Of a DNA stretch of 7,484 nucleotides, positions 1-4,679 are shown one piece after another. Positions within the stretch are counted from its first letter, which is position 1, and the number at the start of each line of letters is the position of its first letter. Where the stretch lies: assembly GCA_945928335.1 (NCBI GenBank), contig CAMENK010000031.1, positions 1-7,484 on the forward strand, read 5' to 3'. The notes under the pieces were generated by a model that was given only the letters and a program-made list of their open reading frames with translations, was not told the origin of the DNA and made no database searches. The stretch is from an uncultured Bacillota bacterium (GTDB lineage Bacteria > Bacillota_I > Bacilli_A > RF39 > UBA660). The position numbers and the translations under genes are program-made.

Positions 1-46
1 CAAGATATATAGAAGATAATAATATATACAAAACAACATTTAAAAT

Positions 47-90
47 AAAGTTAACAAATTTGTGAGTATTTAAAGTTTCTATTTTATAAT
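47..90 (+). repeat. Degenerate copy of the hairpin element found after lepA
   Basis: This stretch resembles 1963-2007 in the same orientation. Both begin AAAGTTAA, followed with small indels by CAAAYTTGTGA, a TA-TTT segment, AAAGTTT and a TTTTA run. The downstream copy forms a good hairpin. In this copy the arms pair poorly and only a 10-bp palindrome, ACAAATTTGT at 54-63, stands out. It could be a decayed terminator of a gene left of the window, a small dispersed intergenic repeat, or chance similarity in AT-rich DNA. Confidence 0.3.
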
Positions 91-110
91 TTTATTAAAT
101 ATGTTATACT
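60..110 (+). promoter_or_regulatory. Probable lepA promoter region, two overlapping candidates
   Basis: Two sigma-A type -10 boxes are visible. The first is a perfect TATAAT at 85-90, with a partial -35 TTGTGA at 60-65 and a long 19-bp spacer. The second is TATACT at 105-110, preceded by TGT at 102-104 (an extended -10), with a weak -35 TTTATA at 83-88. The second would start transcription near 117, directly at the Shine-Dalgarno sequence, giving a very short leader. The first would leave a leader of about 35 nt. Sequence alone does not decide between them. Confidence 0.5.
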
Positions 111-117
111 TTTAATC

Positions 118-133
118 GGATGTGAATTCTATG
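118..133 (+). promoter_or_regulatory. lepA ribosome binding site and start choice
   Basis: GGATGTGA at 118-125 matches the Shine-Dalgarno consensus GGAGGTGA at seven of eight positions and lies five bases before ATG 131. The in-frame GTG at 122 lies inside this sequence and has no properly spaced site of its own, so ATG 131 is the likely start. rpsD and ezrA have the same five-base spacing, which supports the choice. Confidence 0.8.
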
Positions 134-1912
134 CAAGATAAAATTAGAAATTTTTCAATCATTGCGCATATAGATCATGGTAAAAGTACTTTAGCTGATA
201 GAATACTTGATATATGTGGAAATGTAAGTGAAAGAGAAAAAAAAGATCAATTGTTAGATAACATGGATATCGAGCGTGAAAGAGGAATTACTATTAAATT
301 AAATGCCGTTGAACTTAAATATAAAGGTTATATTTTACATTTAATAGATACACCAGGACACGTAGATTTTTCATATGAAGTTAGTAGAAGCTTAGCTGCT
401 TGTGAAGGAGCAATATTAGTTGTTGATGCTACACAAGGGATTGAAGCACAAACTTTAGCAAATCTATATTTAGCATTAGAAAATGATTTAACAATAATAC
501 CTGTTATAAATAAAATAGATTTACCTAATGCTGACCCTGAAAGAGTTAAACAAGAACTAATGGACACGATTGGTTTTGAAAAGGATGAGATATTATGCGT
601 TAGTGGAAAAACAGGTGAAGGTGTAGAAGCTTTATTAGATGCAGTTGTTGAAAAAATACCTGCTCCATCTTCTAAAGAAAAATCACTAAGAGCTTTGATA
701 TTTGATAGTTATTTTGATAGTTACAAAGGAATAGTAGCACTTGTTAGAATAGTAGATGGCGAAATTAAAGTAAAAGATAAAATTAAAATGATATCTACTG
801 GAGCAGTATATGAAGTTATTTCATTGGGTAAAACTACACCTAAAGATAGTCCAAGAGATAAATTAACTGCTGGAGAGGTTGGATATATAACAGCTAGTAT
901 AAAAAGCATTGAAGATGTAAGAGTAGGAGACACAATAGTATTAGAAAATTCTAATTTAGATCCACTTCCTGGATATAAACCAATGAAACCTATGGTCTAT
1001 TGTGGTCTTTATCCAATAGATTCAAATAAATATGTTAATTTAAAAGAAGCTTTAATGAAATTAAAACTAAATGATGCAGCATTAATGTTTGAACCAGAAA
1101 AGAGTGATGCATTAGGTTTTGGATTTAGATGTGGATTTTTGGGATTATTACATATGGAAATAATTGAAGAGAGAATAGAAAGAGAGTTTAATATAGAACT
1201 TATTGCTACAAGTCCAAGTGTTATATATGAAGTACTTTTAAATAGTGGAGAAACTATATATATAGATAGTCCTAATAAAATGCCTGATTTATCTAAAGTA
1301 AATTGTATAAAAGAACCATATGTTAAAACTAATATTTTTGTTCCTAACGAATACGTAGGGCCAGTTATGGAATTATGTCAAGATAAAAGAGGAACTTATG
1401 TAAATGTAGAATATATTGATTCTAAAAGAGTAAATGTTATTTATGAATTACCACTTAGTGAAATAGTATATGATTTTTTTGATAAATTAAAAAGTTTTAC
1501 TAAAGGATATGCTTCTTTTGATTATGAGTTTATTGGAAATAAAGAAAGTAAATTAGTAAAATTAGATATTCTTTTAAATGGAGAAATTGTTGATGCATTA
1601 AGTATTATAGTTCATAAAGATGATGCTTATAGAAGAGGAAAAATAATAGTTGAAAATCTTAAGAAAATAATTCCAAGACAGATGTTTACTGTTCCTATTC
1701 AAGCAAGTATTGGATCGCGTGTAATTGCTAGAGAAACATTATCTGCTATGAAAAAGAATGTTTTGGCTAAATGTTATGGTGGAGATGTATCTAGAAAAAG
1801 AAAACTATTAGAAAAACAAAAAGAAGGAAAGAAACGTATGAAGCAAGTTGGAAGTGTAGAAGTGCCTCAAGAAGCTTTTCTTTCTGTGTTAAGTGTAGAT
1901 AAAAAAGAGTAA
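131..1912 (+). CDS. lepA: Elongation factor 4 (LepA), ribosome-binding translational GTPase
   Basis: EF4/LepA is a GTPase related to EF-G that binds the ribosome and affects elongation or initiation under stress; its exact cellular role is debated. The 593-residue product (from ATG 131) is full length for the family, about 600. In this numbering the G motifs are AHIDHGKST at 12-20, RGIT at 51-54, DTPGH at 73-77 with the catalytic-type His77, NKID at 127-130 and SGKTG at 158-162, where most relatives have SAKTG. Beta-barrel domain II and the EF-G-like domain III segment FRCGFLGLLHMEII follow. The C-terminal domain specific to LepA carries GGDVSRKRK at about 550-558 and a Lys/Arg-rich tail, and there is no EF-G domain IV. 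It appears monocistronic: it has its own promoter and ends at a convergent junction with rpsD. No tryptophan is encoded. Confidence 0.97.
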   Translation: MQDKIRNFSIIAHIDHGKSTLADRILDICGNVSEREKKDQLLDNMDIERERGITIKLNAVELKYKGYILHLIDTPGHVDFSYEVSRSLAACEGAILVVDATQGIEAQTLANLYLALENDLTIIPVINKIDLPNADPERVKQELMDTIGFEKDEILCVSGKTGEGVEALLDAVVEKIPAPSSKEKSLRALIFDSYFDSYKGIVALVRIVDGEIKVKDKIKMISTGAVYEVISLGKTTPKDSPRDKLTAGEVGYITASIKSIEDVRVGDTIVLENSNLDPLPGYKPMKPMVYCGLYPIDSNKYVNLKEALMKLKLNDAALMFEPEKSDALGFGFRCGFLGLLHMEIIEERIEREFNIELIATSPSVIYEVLLNSGETIYIDSPNKMPDLSKVNCIKEPYVKTNIFVPNEYVGPVMELCQDKRGTYVNVEYIDSKRVNVIYELPLSEIVYDFFDKLKSFTKGYASFDYEFIGNKESKLVKLDILLNGEIVDALSIIVHKDDAYRRGKIIVENLKKIIPRQMFTVPIQASIGSRVIARETLSAMKKNVLAKCYGGDVSRKRKLLEKQKEGKKRMKQVGSVEVPQEAFLSVLSVDKKE

Positions 1913-1930
1913 AGAAAAAAGATGTAATAT

Positions 1931-1962
1931 AAAAAATGTAGGTTGAAAAATACCTACATTTT
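1931..1962. terminator. Bidirectional hairpin terminator between lepA and rpsD
   Basis: AAAATGTAGGT (1933-1943) is exactly complementary to ACCTACATTTT (1952-1962), giving an 11-bp stem around the 8-base loop TGAAAAAT. Read on the minus strand, the stem runs into six T residues (A tract 1931-1936), a good intrinsic terminator for rpsD. On the plus strand the T run is only four long, so termination of lepA here would be weaker. Confidence 0.75.
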
Positions 1963-1968
1963 AAAGTT

Positions 1969-2010
1969 AAACAAACTTGTGAAAATACTTTTTCTAAAGT
2001 TTGTTTTAGT
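1969..2010 (+). terminator. Second hairpin in the lepA/rpsD junction, probable lepA terminator
   Basis: AAACAAACTT (1969-1978) pairs perfectly with AAGTTTGTTT (1997-2006). Inside, GAAAA (1981-1985) pairs with TTTTC (1990-1994) around a TACT loop, with a two-by-two mismatch between the stems. On the plus strand the helix is followed by T-rich DNA from 2004 to about 2022. That suits termination of lepA transcripts that pass the first hairpin. On the minus strand no long T run follows. Confidence 0.55.
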
Positions 2011-2026
2011 TTATTTGGTTTTAATT

Positions 2027-2626
2027 CTATCTATTATAGAATTCAACTATTAGAGATTCATTTATTTCAGCATTAAGTTCTTCTCTTTCAGGATATCTTA
2101 CATAAGTACCTTCTTTTTTCTTTGAATCAAATGTTACATAAGCAACTCTATTAGTTGTATTATCTAAACATTCATTTATAACTGGATGATTCATAGAACT
2201 TTCTCTAACACTGATAACATCTCCTGGTTTAACTTGATAACTTGGAATATCAACCTTTTTACCATTAACTAAAATATGTCCATGATTTACAAGTTGGCGA
2301 CTAGCTCTTCTAGTTTTTGCCATACCCATACGATAAACTAAGTTATCTAATCTGCTTTCTAGCATTATTAAGAAATTAACACCATGCATACCTTTTTTCT
2401 TACCAGCTTCATCAAAAGTTTTTCTGAATTGTTTTTCAGTAAGTCCATACATGAATTTAACTTTTTGCTTTTCTTGTAATTGGATTCCATATTCACTTAG
2501 TTTCTTTTTACTAGTGCCATGTTGTCCAGGAGCTGATGTTCTTTTTCTTAACTCTTTTCCACTTTCAAGAGTACTAAATCCAAGTCTTCTTGATTTTTTG
2601 AAAGCAGGGCCAGTGTATCTAGCCAT
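2027..2626 (-). CDS. rpsD: 30S ribosomal protein S4
   Basis: S4 is a primary 16S rRNA binding protein that nucleates assembly of the 30S body, and in many bacteria it also represses its own synthesis. The 199-residue product has the normal bacterial length and starts MARYTGP, like Bacillus S4. The conserved APGQHG segment is at 32-37, followed by KKLSEYGIQLQEKQKVKFMYG. The S4 RNA-binding domain runs from about SRLDN (91) to 150 and includes RASRQLVNHGHILVNG (107-122). The protein ends NESLIVEFYNR. There are no N-terminal CxxC pairs, so it is the zinc-free form. The start is fixed by a near-perfect Shine-Dalgarno AAGGAGGTG (2632-2640, minus strand) five bases upstream. It stands alone and not in an S13/S11/rpoA operon, as is usual in Bacillota. 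The stop is TAG. Confidence 0.98.
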   Translation of the reverse strand: MARYTGPAFKKSRRLGFSTLESGKELRKRTSAPGQHGTSKKKLSEYGIQLQEKQKVKFMYGLTEKQFRKTFDEAGKKKGMHGVNFLIMLESRLDNLVYRMGMAKTRRASRQLVNHGHILVNGKKVDIPSYQVKPGDVISVRESSMNHPVINECLDNTTNRVAYVTFDSKKKEGTYVRYPEREELNAEINESLIVEFYNR

Positions 2627-2782
2627 ATAAGCACCTCCTTATCATATTTTGAAAGAAGTGTTTATCTAAACTCTCGTCAGTAGGGTGTTTATATTGAGTA
2701 TTTCACGAATGGCTTCGTTACTAAACAATCTAAATAGATATAAACACGTTACTAATTAAATTTAGTTGCCATTTCTTCCACG
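2627..2782 (-). promoter_or_regulatory. Structured 5' leader of rpsD, probable S4 autoregulatory RNA
   Basis: The roughly 155-nt leader contains nested pairings, given here on the minus strand. GTGTTTATAT (2747-2738) pairs with ATATAAACAC (2694-2685), 10 bp without mismatch. Inside it, AGTA (2722-2719) pairs with TACT (2700-2697), and ACGAA (2718-2714) pairs with TTCGT (2709-2705) around a GCCA loop, with GAAA bulged on the 3' side. AATGGC (2773-2768) upstream is complementary to GCCATT (2713-2708), covering that loop, so a pseudoknot is possible. A short ACTAA/TTAGT hairpin (2766-2751) lies between. A second ATAAACAC (2665-2658) nearer the ribosome binding site could compete for the GTGTTTAT strand. 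Autorepression by S4 through a structured leader is known for Bacillota rpsD; assignment of this leader to that class is inference from position and structure. Confidence 0.7.
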
Positions 2783-2788
2783 TACTTA

Positions 2789-2817
2789 AGTATACTAAAA
2801 AAAATATAAAATATCAA
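2789..2817 (-). promoter_or_regulatory. rpsD promoter, sigma-A type
   Basis: On the minus strand, TTGATA (2817-2812) and TATACT (2794-2789) are separated by exactly 17 bases. Each hexamer matches consensus at five of six positions. Transcription would begin near 2782. The spacer is very T-rich, and the DNA upstream is A/T-rich and could act as an UP element. This is the best promoter in the window, as expected for a ribosomal protein gene. Confidence 0.8.
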
Positions 2818-2830
2818 TAGTTTTTTATAT

Positions 2831-2846
2831 GTATTTTTAAAAGTAC
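2831..2846. repeat. Imperfect palindrome between the divergent rpsD and ezrA promoters
   Basis: GTATTTTTAAAAGTAC is a 16-bp inverted repeat with one mismatched pair. It lies just upstream of the rpsD -35 box and about 35 bases before the ezrA promoter. A related palindrome, TACTTAAGTA (2783-2792), overlaps the rpsD -10 box and start region. They may be operator sites, but palindromes of this kind are common by chance in DNA this AT-rich. Confidence 0.2.
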
Positions 2847-2879
2847 GATAATAAATATACAATTTTAAAACTTTTTGCT

Positions 2880-2907
2880 TTTAAGAATAAGAGTTATGTG
2901 ATAAAAT
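2880..2907 (+). promoter_or_regulatory. Probable promoter of the ezrA-ftsK-deoD operon
   Basis: TAAAAT at 2902-2907 is a -10 box directly preceded by TGA at 2899-2901, making an extended -10. The -35 region is weak: TTTAAG at 2880-2885 with a 16-bp spacer is the best-spaced candidate, and the extended -10 may compensate. Transcription would start near 2914, leaving a leader of fewer than 20 bases before GTG 2932. Confidence 0.5.
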
Positions 2908-2920
2908 ATCTATAGAGAGT

Positions 2921-2934
2921 AGGTGACATAAGTG
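2921..2934 (+). promoter_or_regulatory. ezrA ribosome binding site supporting a GTG start
   Basis: AGGTGA at 2921-2926 matches the 3' half of the Shine-Dalgarno consensus and lies five bases before GTG 2932, the same spacing as at lepA and rpsD. The encoded membrane helix begins about eight residues after this GTG, as expected for EzrA, so no later start is needed. Confidence 0.75.
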
Positions 2935-4659
2935 AAGAATTTAACAACAAGTGCTGTAGTTTTAATTGCTATAACAATTTATGTTTTAGGATTTGCTTTG
3001 ATAGTTATAACTATAATTGGAATAAATAAGAAGAATAAAAATAAATTAGAAAAAGAATTAAATAGGTTAGAAACTTTAAAAAATTTAATAATATCATCAT
3101 CTATTAAAACTGAAATGGAAAAAGTAAAAAGCCTTATAAATAATGAAAAATTAGAGGAAAAATATAAGAAATGGGAGAAAACTTATAATAAAATTGAAAA
3201 AGAGGACATTCCTAGAATAACTGATAAATTGTTAGAGGCTGAAAGTTTAATAGAAGAAAAAAACTATAAAGAAGCTAGTTTTGAACTTGCTAAATGTGAA
3301 CTAGAAATCTATTATGTAAAAGCAAATATGGAAGTCTTACTAGATAGTATTGAAGATATTACTTTAAGCGAAGAAAGAAATAGAACAGCCGTTACAAAAT
3401 TAAAGAGTTTATATAGAGAGGTTATAACAAAGTATAACAATAATAAAAATGATTATAAAGAAATGGGCAATAGGGTTGATCTTCAATTTGACAATATAAA
3501 TAAACTATTTAGTGCTTTTGAAAGAGTAATGGAAAATAATGATTATGAAGAAGTAGGAAGAATTGTACATGCTTTAGACGACATGATAAATAATTTAAAA
3601 GTTGTTATAGATGAGACACCTACAATAATTTTAATGTGCAAAATGATAATACCTAAGAAAATAACTGAATTAGAGTGCCTTGCAACTAAGATGAAAAAAG
3701 ATGGATATAATATTGAATATATAAATTTAGATTATAATATAGAAGAAGCTAAGAAAAAACTTGGAGATATATTTGACAGAATGAAAGTATTAAATATAGA
3801 AGATTCAATATTTGAACTTAAGACAATGCTTGATTATTTTGAAGGATTATATGGAGACTTTGATAAAGAAAAACAAAGTAAAAAAGAATATGAAAAATAT
3901 ATGGATACTATTGGAATTAAGTTATCTAGATTAACATCAGTATTAAAAAATATATTTAGTGAAGTAGAAGAATTAAAAGAAACATATGCTTTGAGTCAGG
4001 ATGAACTCAAAAGTTTAGAACTTATTAATAGTGAGTTATATAGTTTAAAAGAACATTATAAGAAAATAAATGATAGAACTTTAACTAAAATTACACCATA
4101 TTCTAGTTTAGCTAAAGAATGTGAACTAATAAATGTTAAAATAGCTAAGATAGAAGATAAATTAGAAATGACTATTAAGAATTTAGGTAGTTTAAAAGAA
4201 GACGAATTAAGAGCTAGAGAGCAATTGACAGAAATAAGAACTATATTAAAAGAAGCTAAAAATAAAATTAAATCTTATAAATTACCAGTAATACCTAAAA
4301 AATATTTCATTGAGTTAAATGAAGCAAAAGAAGGAATACAAAGTATAATATCAGAATTAGATAAAAAACCTATTGAGATTCAAGAATTAAATATTAGAGT
4401 TGATACTGGAAGAGATTTGGTTTTAAAATTATATAGTTTATCTAGTGAACTTAGTAGAACAGCAGGAATGGCAGAATTGGCTATTGTATATGGAAATAGA
4501 TATAGAAGTAGTTATAAAGAAATTGATGATAGTTTAAATCATGCAGAAAAAGAATTTAAAAAGGGAGAATATAAGAGAAGTTTAGAAATTAGTTTAAATG
4601 CACTTAACATAGTTGAGCCAGGAATACATAAAAAACTTTTAAGTGCATGTAAAGAATAA
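2932..4659 (+). CDS. ezrA: Septation ring formation regulator EzrA
   Basis: EzrA is a membrane-anchored protein that binds FtsZ, prevents extra Z-rings near the poles and helps shape the ring at mid-cell. The 575-residue product fits the family length (562 in B. subtilis). One N-terminal membrane helix lies at about residues 8-31, followed by a basic stretch (NKKNKNK). The rest is Lys/Glu-rich and helical, consistent with the spectrin-like repeats of EzrA in the cytoplasm. Family landmarks are KKWEKTYNKIEKEDIPRI near the start of the cytoplasmic part, KEDELRAREQL in the middle, and YGNRYRS at 520-526. The last matches the conserved C-terminal patch (FGNRFRS in B. subtilis) that is needed for mid-cell localisation. 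The gene is first in a forward operon, 17 bases before ftsK and divergent from rpsD; I recall ezrA lying near rpsD in other Bacillota too. Stop TAA. Confidence 0.93.
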   Translation: MKNLTTSAVVLIAITIYVLGFALIVITIIGINKKNKNKLEKELNRLETLKNLIISSSIKTEMEKVKSLINNEKLEEKYKKWEKTYNKIEKEDIPRITDKLLEAESLIEEKNYKEASFELAKCELEIYYVKANMEVLLDSIEDITLSEERNRTAVTKLKSLYREVITKYNNNKNDYKEMGNRVDLQFDNINKLFSAFERVMENNDYEEVGRIVHALDDMINNLKVVIDETPTIILMCKMIIPKKITELECLATKMKKDGYNIEYINLDYNIEEAKKKLGDIFDRMKVLNIEDSIFELKTMLDYFEGLYGDFDKEKQSKKEYEKYMDTIGIKLSRLTSVLKNIFSEVEELKETYALSQDELKSLELINSELYSLKEHYKKINDRTLTKITPYSSLAKECELINVKIAKIEDKLEMTIKNLGSLKEDELRAREQLTEIRTILKEAKNKIKSYKLPVIPKKYFIELNEAKEGIQSIISELDKKPIEIQELNIRVDTGRDLVLKLYSLSSELSRTAGMAELAIVYGNRYRSSYKEIDDSLNHAEKEFKKGEYKRSLEISLNALNIVEPGIHKKLLSACKE

Positions 4660-4663
4660 AGAA

Positions 4664-4679
4664 AGAAGTTGATGAAATG
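4664..4679 (+). promoter_or_regulatory. Weak ribosome binding site of ftsK
   Basis: AGAAGTTGA at 4664-4672 matches AGGAGGTGA at seven of nine positions, but both mismatches fall in the core purines. It ends four bases before ATG 4677. An out-of-frame ATG at 4672 lies in between. With only 17 bases after the ezrA stop and no terminator, ftsK is probably translated in part by ribosomes coming from ezrA. Confidence 0.5.

Noticed and set aside
3..65. Open frame of 20 codons ending in TGA, possible 3' end of an upstream gene
   Set aside because: The peptide is too short and featureless to recognise, and the DNA composition looks intergenic; it can only be judged with sequence left of the window.
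122..130. GTG at 122 as the lepA start, giving three extra residues
   Set aside because: The GTG lies inside the Shine-Dalgarno sequence GGATGTGA (118-125), which is correctly spaced for ATG 131.
328..933. Antisense open frames opposite lepA (328-567 and 721-933)
   Set aside because: They are shadows of the lepA coding frame without recognisable protein features or ribosome binding sites.
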